From assembly GCA_015680685.1 (NCBI GenBank), contig MNCI01018082.1, positions 422,496 to 486,495 on the forward strand: 64,000 nucleotides of DNA, written 5' to 3'. The notes beneath the pieces are model-generated. The model ran no database searches. It was given only the letters and a program-made list of their open reading frames with translations, and was not told the origin of the DNA. This document shows positions 53,392-62,172 of the stretch, piece after piece. Position numbers and translations under genes: made by a program. This stretch comes from Gnetum montanum. Its lineage: Eukaryota; Streptophyta; Gnetopsida; Gnetales; Gnetaceae. The number at the start of each line of letters is the position of its first letter. The first letter of the stretch is position 1.

Positions 53392-54906
53392 TGTAATGAC
53401 GGAAAACATTGGCCACTGGAAAATACCGAATGAAACCCGTGTACATAGTCTTAACCATGAATCCGTGCGAGGGCCGTGCTGGAGAAAACGAATCCGCGGT
53501 GCCCTGAACGGTCTTGTTGATCGGATAGGGACTTACTCAATCAGTAAATTGACAAATATTACTATAATATGTGTATTGGATATTCCAAGAAACAATTTGA
53601 TTTGATAAATCGTAAAAGGAGTAGAAAATGATGTAAATAAACTGAAATAGCGACAACGTCAAGACGACAAGGAAGATTGTCTTTAAGACAAATGTGCACT
53701 TCCAAGATCTATGTTTTGACCCGAAGGTGGATTGTATATAAAGTTCCAATGGCAAATTCCACTTATCTTGTGCGGAGCATACACAAAATAACAAGAAAAT
53801 TACTCAACAAGGAGTACAGAATGAAGCTCGGTCTACCTCGTAAGCCAGAGATGGGCTGCAAGGAAGGTCAAGCTCTGACATCTATCGATCAATTGTTTCT
53901 GATCAATAAACCTTGCAAACTGCACCAGATGATCTTTCGATCTCTAATATGCTCCTTTTGCCTTCGATAGTCTTTGCTCAAAATTTCCAATGATAGCCAA
54001 TGGAGAGAACTGTATCTTCGCCAAAGGACTAATCGCTCCTGTTGCCAATGCTCAAGCAAATGTCTCTATCTCTACTAAAAGATGATGCTGCCAAAAGTCG
54101 AAGATGCCTCCTTCTGATTCCTTCATCAACTGGAGTATTTATAGGTTCGGTAGTACATGGAGAAGGCACGACCCTAATGACACGTGTCTCGAACCTTCAA
54201 AATACCGTTGACTTGGTAAACTTTATGTTGAAATTGGTCATGTCACATCACATTTCTGGGAAGGGGAGCAAAGTACGCTGTCGACCACATCCGCTAAAGC
54301 TGCTTCATGATTATGCACAATACGCTCATCAGTGTATTGTGCGTGTGGATAGAAAATGCGTATCTGGTACTACTTTAGCTGAATTTACGCTGTATTACAC
54401 TTGTTTACGCTTCGTTGCATGGCAGAGCATAATAGAGCATGGAAGTAGTTGATTCAAGCTATTTTACGCTTATTCACGCTGTTTTACGCAAATTACGATT
54501 TTCTACGCTACGTAGCGTAATGAGCGTAAAGCGACCAATCTATAAAAAAGAAGAAATCAATCTGTCGTGCTTCCTTTGACTCTGACTTTGCTTTTCTTGA
54601 AGCTCGTTACGCTGCTCTATGTAACGGAGCGTAAATTCAGCCCTGAATAAAAGACTTGGTGGAATATGTGACAAGTCTTTCTGATATCGGGTTATGTTAA
54701 ATAGAGTTACGCTGAACGACACTACGCTATGTTGCGTAATGTAGCGTAAAGACAGAAAATAAAGTAAGGTCCAAATTTGGAGGAAACTTGCAGACTCGAT
54801 GCTGCATGCCTCTTTTCCTTGTTTTGTCTTTTGAATTCCTGTTGCGAACCTTTGACGAATCGTGAATCTCCACCTGAGGCCGATTCACAATTTCTACGGT
54901 GTTTCA
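53392..54906 (-). repeat. T2 5' LTR (1515 bp)
   Basis: It starts TGTAATGACGG and ends ACGGTGTTTCA; both tips match this family (T1: TGTACTGTCCG, GGTGTTTCA). The minus-strand TATA box is CCTATAAATACTCC near 54133-54146. The U3 at right is rich in GCGTAA. It is unrelated in most of its length to the T1 LTR, so only tips and plan are shared. Confidence 0.87.
54440..54750 (-). promoter_or_regulatory. TACGCTACGTAGCGTA palindromes in T2 U3
   Basis: A perfect 16-bp palindrome TACGCTACGTAGCGTA is at 54504-54519. Related inverted pairs occur at 54606-54635 (CGTTACGCTGCTC, GTAACGGAGCGTAA) and 54706-54750 (GTTACGCTGAACG, ACTACGCTATGTTGCGTAA, GTAGCGTAAAG). They lie upstream of the TATA box in the element direction, but 300-600 bp away. 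Confidence 0.6.
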
Positions 54907-54922
54907 GCTTTGCCCTTACCTC
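54907..54922. other. 16-bp joint between back-to-back T2 and T4 LTRs
   Basis: GGTGTTTCA of T2 and TGAAACACC of T4 face each other across GCTTTGCCCTTACCTC. T2 would have GCTTT and T4 ACCTC as outer target-site copies; neither partner is in view. Confidence 0.75.
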
Positions 54923-55029
54923 TGAAACACCACCAAATTTGGGCAATAGTACTACAATGGCAAATTTATCTAAGTGTCAACTCAAGGAAAATGTTTGTAA
55001 GTGTTCAACCCATGATCCCACTATTGGGG

Positions 55030-55470
55030 CTATTCTCTAGAGTGTAGCTAGTGTAGCATGCAACAAAACCAAATTTTTAAAAAAATTTAAGTGTTAAACA
55101 ATAGCTACAAAAATTTTTCTAAGTGTTTTGCTATGCTTACATCCCTCTTGCTATGCTCTCCAATGTAGCAGCACTCTGGTGGCTAGTCTACACTAGTGTT
55201 AAGCCAAACGTTGCCAAGATAACTCATCATGGAAAAAGCATTTGGTAGATTTTTTAACTCTTGAAACTATCCCTCTCACTACGCTCTCGAGCATAGCTAG
55301 TGTAGCAAGAATAAGAATTACAATTTTTTCTAGATTTTTCTAAGTGTCTGTGCTATGCTCTATCCCATCTTGCTATGCTCTGTAGCATAGCAAGTGCAAC
55401 ATCATTGGGCTTCAATTTTTACAAGAATTTCCCAACTATTCTGCTATGCTCTAGAGTGTAGCTAGCATAG
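55030..55470 (+). promoter_or_regulatory. CTACGCTCTCGAGCATAG-type dyads in T4 U3
   Basis: At least four inverted pairs occur: near 55033-55060 (TCTCTAGAGTGTAGCTAG), 55278-55305 (CACTACGCTCTCGAGCATAG, CTAGTGTAGCAAG), 55371-55397 (TGCTATGCTCTGTAGCATAG) and 55441-55470 (TGCTATGCTCTAGAGTGTAG, CTAGCATAGCAA). The common form is CTAYGCTCTMGAGYRTAG. They precede the TATA-like box by 450-900 bp. Confidence 0.6.
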
Positions 55471-55554
55471 CAACAAGAAATACCTTTAGAAGCTTTTAGA
55501 GCTCAACAAAGATCTTCATTCTAGCTCCAACACTCCCTTGACAAGTAGGATCAG

Positions 55555-55636
55555 CAACTTGCACTCTTTTTGTACCTCCCCCTCTATGTCCCAANACAAC
55601 TTGCACTCTTTTTGTACCTCCCCCTCTATGTCCCAA
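55555..55636. repeat. 40-bp exact duplication around a single N (likely assembly joint)
   Basis: Bases 55555-55594 and 55597-55636 are identical and separated by N (55595) and one base. An exact copy in an otherwise diverged region, with N in the middle, indicates unmerged overlapping contig ends. Confidence 0.85.
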
Positions 55637-56687
55637 AATTGTACCTACACTCAATCCCAATCGAAAGAGCGGAGAATGCAGTCCCAAAGCATAGCGTCCA
55701 AATTGCACTATTTTACACTGTTTGTAGGTATATTGTGGTCTTGACACATGTAGTCTTAGCAATGTAGCCAATCTGGTAGTCTCTCAAGGTCAAGTGGAGC
55801 ATATCAAAGCATAGCACCAGTTGCTCCACTGGGAGCATAGCAAAGGTCAGCATAGCCTCACCTATCCCTTTGCCACTTGGCACTTAATCTGCACTTTGTG
55901 CTAACCTTAAGCCTATGAATACCCTTACATTCCACACTCTAGGGATTGGCATTTCATTCTAGCAGTAGGAATTTGAAGCATTTGGCTAGAAAATCTAAGT
56001 AGTAGTTAGCATCTTAGAGCATCATTTGGCACTCAAAACACCTTGAGCACCTCATACATTGGAGCATATTAGCACCTTTGTGTCCCACTTAGCACTGTAG
56101 CACACCGCAAGCCCACAGGACACTATGGCAGCCAGCCTAGCAAGCATGAACCTTGCAGTGGACATTAGTATTCACCCCAAGACACCTCAAAGACTCTGGC
56201 TACACTACTACTGCACCTATCTATACCACTACGTACCTTTGCAAAGCTCATTTGTAATTGCTACGCTCCCCATCCGGGGTGGTATCATCCTTTCTTTCTT
56301 CCAAACCCCTTTGCATTTTAAGCATTTTCTCCATTGAATTTTAAGTATTTTCTTTGACATTCAACATCACATTCACACTTTTTTTTTCATTATTTTACAT
56401 GCTTTTTACACACTTACACCATCATTCTCATGCTGCAAGACCATACTACGCTTAGGCCTAGTTTTCCTTGGTACTACCGAGAACATCGTCAATGCTTGCA
56501 TTTTCTACTAGTTGTGCTCGATACATTAGTTGAAGCTAGTGAAGTTCCTATTCAATCAACAAAACCATCTAGGGAAATTTGCCTTCATTTCCCAGCAAAG
56601 GCCCTAGCACAAAGGTAGGGTCAAGGCTGTGTGCCTGTGAATCCCTTGGTGTTCCAGCCATCGATGTTTTTTATCATCACAATTTTC

Positions 56688-56706
56688 TAGTGCTAGAAGG
56701 AGGGCC
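56688..56706 (+). other. T4 primer binding site
   Basis: TAGTGCTAGAAGGAGGGCC after the spacer ATTTTC; TGG of the PBS has become TAG. Confidence 0.75.
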
Positions 56707-57149
56707 TCATCATTTCATTCTGCATGGTAGTCTTACTTGCTCTCTGGAAATCTATTACTAGCTTCAAACTAGTGTAGACATGACACCCCTATGGTTGTCT
56801 ATGATCTAGTTGTGTAGATTTTTCCTAGTTGTCGATTCCCCTAGAACCCCACAGGATAGAAGCCAAAGTGTATCTCTCATACTTGGGCCCTAAACTCTAT
56901 GTGCTAGAAAGAGCGTAACTTTCCCTTAGCATAGGAGTGTAGCAAGTGTAGCACTAGAGTTAGACATATTTTCTAGAAGCACTTTCATACTTAGTTGTTG
57001 TTTTGGCATTTCTATACTTAGCTATTTTCAGCACTCATTATATTTAACCACTTCTTTTTCAGCATTACACTTTTTGCATTTTGTTTATAGCAGCATGAAT
57101 TTGAAATAGCCTTCAACCTCTACCTTAGGCATAATTCTTATCTGACCTA
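56707..57149 (+). other. T4 leader
   Basis: No gene. It contains GTGTAGCAAGTGTAGCAC near 56938, reminiscent of the GTAGCAGTGTA units in the T1 leader, but no clear array. Confidence 0.45.
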
Positions 57150-58361
57150 TCCAGTAGGAATTCACCATTGACATCCCTAGAACTGGGAGGTCCATATTTG
57201 TGGGAAGGAAATCCCTCAGGCTCTGTAACCAATCTCCCGAGCACATGGTGCTCGACAAAAAAAAATATAACTTCCTTTGTGCGAAGCTCTAGGTAGGAAT
57301 TCCCTTAGAATACCAAGATTTGGAGGCAAAGAAAGGTTATGAACTCATACATCAAAGCCAAAGGGAGTACTTTCCTATCCCTAATAATCTAATCCCCCTT
57401 ACTGAGACCTTTTGGTAGATGCTTGACCAACTCATCCAACTGAGTGGTTCAAATGAACACGATGTAGCAAATGACTATGAGGAACCTCTATAGGATGGGG
57501 AAGAGGAATTCAAGGCTCACTCAAAGAATGAGAATCCCTTTTATGTCTCTTTCTTACCATCCATCTCTAATGTCGCTCTTTCATAGCCTCAATCATTTGC
57601 CTTCTTTGAGGCAGCAACATCTCCCTTGTCACCACCTAAACTGATGCCCATTGCGGCAAGCCATCGAGTGCATATACATCAAGGTGTAGGACCATCTATT
57701 ACCCAACCCTTTGTGGTTTTGGCATAACTTGAGGTATCCTCTATGCTAGCATCTAGGATGTCAACTCAGCCCTATGTGCACACAATGCCAACATCCCAAC
57801 CCCATGTGGGATAAGCATCGTATGTCCCACCTACCTTTGTGGCATCCCCTACAATAGCCCAAGACATAATCACATGGTGGCACCTTGCTTCCATGCCCTA
57901 GGCACAACACACGTAATAGCAGCATGTGCAACAACCTTTACAACAATATACTTAACAGGCATCCTACATGGTCACATAGCCTACGACGGGGCTGTGGACC
58001 ACACCAACAACACAACAGGCTACACAACCAATGCAACTGAACACATCGACACCAAGCCTAAATAAAGAATTCTAGCTTATTTAGACACTCACTAAGGAGA
58101 TCAAATGGCTTAAGGCCACCTCTTCTGATATGGTCCAAGTGATGGACTTTTACCAAGATGATCCCATTAGTTCTGTTGTCCCATCACTGACCGTACCTCC
58201 TGGTGTTCAACTTCCCCAGTTCATCAAATATGATGGTGAAGGGGATCCCCATGTCTATCTAGTGACCTTTTGGTCCAAATTCTTTTTTTTTTTGCAAGTA
58301 TGGCTACATACGATCACTCATGTGTTTGTCATGTCCCTAACTAGCAAGGAGCTAAACTGGT
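57150..58361 (+). pseudogene. T4 gag, truncated by T3
   Basis: YNFLCAKL near 57269 and LIPLTETFW.MLDQLIQLSG near 57390 equal the N-terminal part of T2 gag. A Pro/Gln/Thr-rich linker (57590-58060) follows. The capsid part from about 58130 has VMDFYQDDPISSVVPSL, KYDGEGDPHVYLVTFWS, FVMSLTSKELNWL. A T-run at 58285-58294 probably reflects slippage. About ten stops, mostly CAG-derived. The rest of gag is not contiguous with T5 gag, since the two overlap in content. Confidence 0.75.
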
Positions 58362-60455
58362 TGTACTGACCTAAATCATTGGTGTAAGGTTGGAAGGGAA
58401 ACATACACCAAGAGATCATTGGGTAGAAATGGCTGACCTTGCCTTTGCCTGAGGGCAAGCTGGAAAAGTAAACAAAGGTAGAGTTCCTTGGATGGTTTAC
58501 ACGCAAATCAACCAAGGACTTCCCCAAGCATAAGCTACATCTAGCACTGGGGTAATCGTAAACCATGTAAATAGGATGTAAACAAAATGCAAATAGTAAC
58601 ACGAAATGTAAACAAAACATACTAAATTATAAATAAAGCATAAAAAGAGCTAAAAAAAAAGCATAAACAGAGCTAAAAAATGCGTAAACAGAGATAAATA
58701 ATGTAAATGGAAGATAATAATGAAACTGTATTGTATTATTTAAATAAGAATGTGCACCGGTCAAAGTGTAGCTACATATATGGATGGCAGGTCAAGCACT
58801 AAGCCCCGGGATGATGTCTAAAGTGTTCGGATGCTAGGAGTCAAGTGTGTCTGAGCATCCTAGGTTGCTAGTCGATACTTCCTAAGCCACCAACCTTCAA
58901 AATTGTCGACCTTGTTTAAGTGAGTTCATAGGGTATTTATAGGGTTTGGTTGGGCTCAGGTGGGGAATTCTAAAATGGGATGAATGGCTGGGATTTAACA
59001 GGAAAATAGATCAAGTGACACGTGTCCAATGGATAGTTTTTCTCAGGTTGGATGTGTGTTGGCAAGAGTTGGATGTATGTCGACAAGCTACTTTCTTGAC
59101 CAGATACATTGCATTTTATAATTCTTGGGTTATTTAAGCCCATGAAAGTGCATTTAATTTAGACCATGAGGGCCTAACATGCCCACAAATGGGGATTTGC
59201 AATGAAATGTACAACAAGAGAAATTCAACCCCGTCTCGCTTGACCATGGATCGAGTGCTGCAGGATGTTGAGATGTCGATTTGAGGCTATTCGAGGCATC
59301 TCTATTTGACCAGGGCTTCCAATGTGAGTTTTCTGGGCTTCATTGTGCGTTTGAAGTGTTTTCATGCAAGCGTGACTAGTGGTCATGCTACAGTCACGTT
59401 GGGCGGTCATGCTGGGCGTGACCCCAACGTGACCTAAGTATGAGGCGGGAAAAATGTAATTTTTGAAACCAAATTTGGAATTTTTTGAAGCTTGTTTCTA
59501 AGTACAACTACTACCTACCTGTGTGTGATCTAGATTTGGAAATTTGAGCTTGGATGTGTCTAATTTGGAGTCGTTTTGTGTTGGTCACGTTGTGGTCATG
59601 CTCAATGTGACCTCAAAAACTTGTAATTTTGAGCTAAAATCTGGAATTTTTGAAGGTTGGGACCCATAGTTATTAATATTGAACCCTAAGGATGACTTGT
59701 ACCCTTGAAATCAAGTCATTTTGACTCAGTTATAAGGCTCTAAAAGTTGGTCATGTTGTGGTCACGCCCAGCATGACTACCCACCGTGACCTATAGTGTG
59801 ACCTTAAAAACTTGCAATTTTAAGCTAAAATTTGGAATTTTTGAAGGCTGGGACCCATAATTATCAATAGTGGATCCTAATGATGACTTACACCCTTGAA
59901 ATCAAGTCATTTTGACTCAGTTTTAGGGCTCTAAAACTTGGTCACACTCAGCATGACTACCCAACGCAACCTGCAGTGTGACCTCAAAAACTTGCAATTT
60001 TGAGCTAAAATCTAAAATTTTTGAAGGCTGGGACCCATAGTTATCAATAGTGAACCCTAAGAATGACTTGCACCCTTGAAATCAAGTTATTTTGGCTTAG
60101 TTTTGGGGCTCCCAGAGTTGGTCACGCTGTGGTCACGCCCAGCATGACTACCCAATGTGACCTGCAAAAATTGTGTAGTCTGGCTTGAAATTTGGACTCC
60201 TGAATGCTGAGACTTGGAGTGGACATCAGTGTCTCTTGAGGATAGCTTTCACCCTTATATTTGGACCATATTTTATTTGATTTTAAAACTGTTGGAGCTA
60301 CTCACGCTGAGGGCAAGCTAACTTAACAGTCTGATCAAGCTGGCTTGAGCAACCTGGACTTGAGTTTCCTGCCTTAGTCAAATTTTTCCTTCCAAATGCT
60401 TGAAAGGGCTTGAGTTCTTGTTTCAAAGTGTTAGGCCAAAATTAGTGGTTTTTCA
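58362..60455 (-). repeat. T3 3' LTR (2094 bp)
   Basis: It starts TGTACTGACCTAAATCATTGG (T1: TGTACTGTCCGAAATCATCGG) and ends AGTGGTTTTTCA. U5 at left has decayed GCATAAACAGAG motifs (58600-58700). The minus-strand TATA box CCTATAAATACCC is near 58929-58942. U3 holds dyads and a repeat array. Confidence 0.88.
59370..60185 (-). repeat. T3 U3: GTCACGC dyads in ~175-bp repeats
   Basis: A near-perfect dyad GGTCATGCTGGGCGTGACC is at 59405-59423. Then about four units of 170-187 bp (landmarks GGTCAC/GGTCAT near 59584, 59753, 59940 and 60120) share TTTTGAGCTAAAATCT, GCTGGGACCCATAGTTATC, CCCTTGAAATCAAGTCATTTTG and a GTGGTCACGCCCAGCATGAC dyad. The plan is the same as T1 (dyad inside a ~180-bp U3 repeat) with different sequence. 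Confidence 0.85.
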
Positions 60456-60468
60456 TTGGCCCCTCTTT
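60456..60468 (-). other. T3 polypurine tract
   Basis: Minus-strand AAAGAGGGGCCAA, identical to T1, directly before the LTR. Confidence 0.8.
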
Positions 60469-61655
60469 GTTGACGTCTGGAGGAGTCTACCTGAGAGGCG
60501 TTGAAAAAGAAGTGCAAAACACCATGAACAATAAAGCATCAAACATTAACTATTGACCCTTGGCTGGGTGTCATCGCACCATTTTCAAAAGTACATGGGA
60601 TTGAGGGAATGTGGTTCAAGATGCAAGGGGAATCAGTTGTAACCAGGGAAGCCAAGAGTTGGTCAAGAGTGAAAATTGCTGTTGGAATTTGTTGGAGAGG
60701 AATGCATTCTTGTGAACAAGTTATGTCATTGGTCCTTGTCAACAGCTGGGTTTTCAGCAGACTCGGAACCAAGACATAGGAGTTGTGTTCTTTGGAGAAA
60801 TGGGACTCTTATAGAGTATTTGCGGGGCTTGTTGTAAACAGCCAAAGCCATGCGATGATGTACAACATGGTCTCTTTGAGACACGAGTGTAACTATTTTT
60901 CAAGACAATTGCCTTCTCGCCTGGGGCTTGTATGAGAAGAGCCAACAATCCATGGTTTATGATGTCGACGGGGTCATGAAGATCTTTTTCGTGCATTTTG
61001 CTCTTTGACCTTTTTTGTTCTTTTTCCTTTTTTTCTTGTTTGTTTCTTATTTTCTTTTATTTTTTCCTTTCTTTGTCTTTCTTTTTCTTTTTCTCTTTGG
61101 TCTTTTTAAAAGAGCTTTCTTTTATGGCTATGCTCATGTTCGAGTGCTTGCATTTTATGTCATGCATTGTGTGCTATGTTTTGCATTACAACTGCTTAGG
61201 GAGTTACAGTGTGCAATAGTGTATCAAGAGTGTTGAACTAAGTGGAATGCATCTAGGGGTATAACTGAGTAGGATAATTGGGGCATGAAGGGGCAAATAG
61301 GGGATGCATCAGGAGTTGGGAATGTACTCATGAACAGATTGATTAAGCCAGTTATGTGCGTCAGGAAAAATGTGATACGTTGTCATCATGATGAAGTGCA
61401 ACTATGCACAAATGCCTTAGAAGTGTCATCTTGCAAACACAACTCCAAGAAGACAAGAAAACCACATATGAAACAGTCAGTTAAACACTTTAAACAAGGA
61501 GATGGAGTCACCACATGCAATTTTCAAAGCAAACAGAATCATGAATAACATCAGCTTCATTAGGGCCCATGAGATGAATCATGCAACAAGTCTTTGTGGA
61601 ACATGAACAACTAATTGCAATGACACATCTTTTCAAGTTTTGCCTGGTTGTTGAT
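60469..61655 (-). other. T3 3' non-coding region with T-tract
   Basis: No gene. It is block-for-block similar to T1 24102-25242, including the T/C tract (61005-61110) whose Phe-rich open frames are not genes. Confidence 0.7.
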
Positions 61656-61659
61656 GATG

Positions 61660-62015
61660 TCAGCAGTTTATAGTCTTAGTGGACTTTTGTGTATTAGTTT
61701 TATGTCATAACCCCTTGGACGATGCTAGTTTAGCATCATAGTGGATGGTGCATTGCTAGTTTATAGTCATAGTGGACTATGAAGAGGCAAACTAGTTTAT
61801 AGTCTTAGTAGACTCTGGATGCTAGTTTTCATGTCACAGCTGACAGATGTAGCAGCTTAGTGTCATATCGGATAGAGCTCTATGGTATCAGTTTTAAGTC
61901 GTGATGCCAAGACTACTCTGTGGTATCAGTTTTAAGTCATGATGCCAAGACTACTTTGTGGTATCAGTTTTAAGTGATGATGCTAGGACTATTCTATGCC
62001 AGTTTATAGTCATAG
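61660..62015 (-). repeat. T3 stem-loop array
   Basis: About ten units: AGTC-ttagtg-GACT (61673), GTC..GAC (61703), CATC-atagtg-GATG (61732), ATAGTC-atagtg-GACTAT (61764), AGTC-ttagta-GACT (61800), TGTC-acagct-GACA (61830), three AAGTC..GACT units (61897-61990) and AGTC-atagtg-GACT (62006). Most are led by AGTTT. Changes on the two sides of stems compensate. Confidence 0.75.
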
Positions 62016-62172
62016 TGGACTGATGCTTACTTTGTTTGTGTAAAGTGTGATGCTGCATGCATGGTCATGCTACGTGCCTATGAGATCCTGCAAAAATCAA
62101 CTAGGAAGAAAACAACACCATACCACCATACCACATGTGGGAGTTGCCTTTGTAGTCCCTTAGCTGTCTACA
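62016..62172. other. Joint between T3 and T5
   Basis: T3-like sequence (compare T1 25480-25550) continues to about 62125. T5 gag coding is clear from 62173. No LTR tip lies between, so the joint is a deletion or recombination point. Confidence 0.5.

Larger units (their letters stand above)
48952..54906 (-). mobile_element. T2: Tat-type gag-protease element, 3' LTR not found
   Basis: On the minus strand: 5' LTR (53392-54906), PBS, gag-protease (53135-49613), stem-loop array, AT-rich stretch. After that comes the antisense remnant and no 3' LTR or polypurine tract, so the element is 3'-truncated unless the antisense ORF belongs to it. No RT or integrase. Confidence 0.75.
54923..56681 (+). repeat. 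T4 5' LTR (about 1.76 kb)
   Basis: It starts TGAAACACCACCAAATTTGGG and ends ATCATCACA. The TATA-like CCTATGAATACCC is at about 55912-55924. Upstream U3 is full of GCATAGC/GCTATGC/GTAGC motifs; downstream R/U5 is AT-rich. Length includes a probable 41-bp assembly duplication at 55596-55636. Confidence 0.82.
54923..58361 (+). mobile_element. T4: Tat-type gag element, cut by T3
   Basis: The 5' LTR (54923-56681), PBS (56688-56706) and gag N-terminal two thirds (about 57150-58361) lie on the plus strand. The gag ends mid-domain (ELNWL) exactly where the T3 LTR begins. The bases CTGGT at 58357-58361 are the expected target-site copy for T3. Confidence 0.78.
58362..62172 (-). mobile_element. T3: Tat-type element, 3' LTR and 3' region only
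   Basis: It inserted in T4 gag with CTGGT at its left. Minus-strand order matches T1: stem-loop array (61660-62015), T-tract region, polypurine tract (60456-60468), 3' LTR (58362-60455). The gag-protease end expected right of about 62125 is missing and plus-strand T5 gag starts instead. Confidence 0.8.

Noticed and set aside
55480-55560. A Ty1/copia LTR start (minus strand TGTTGGAGC after a G-rich tract)
   Set aside because: The stretch lies inside the T4 LTR, whose start (54923), TATA-like box, end (56681) and PBS explain it; no copia pol motif is nearby.
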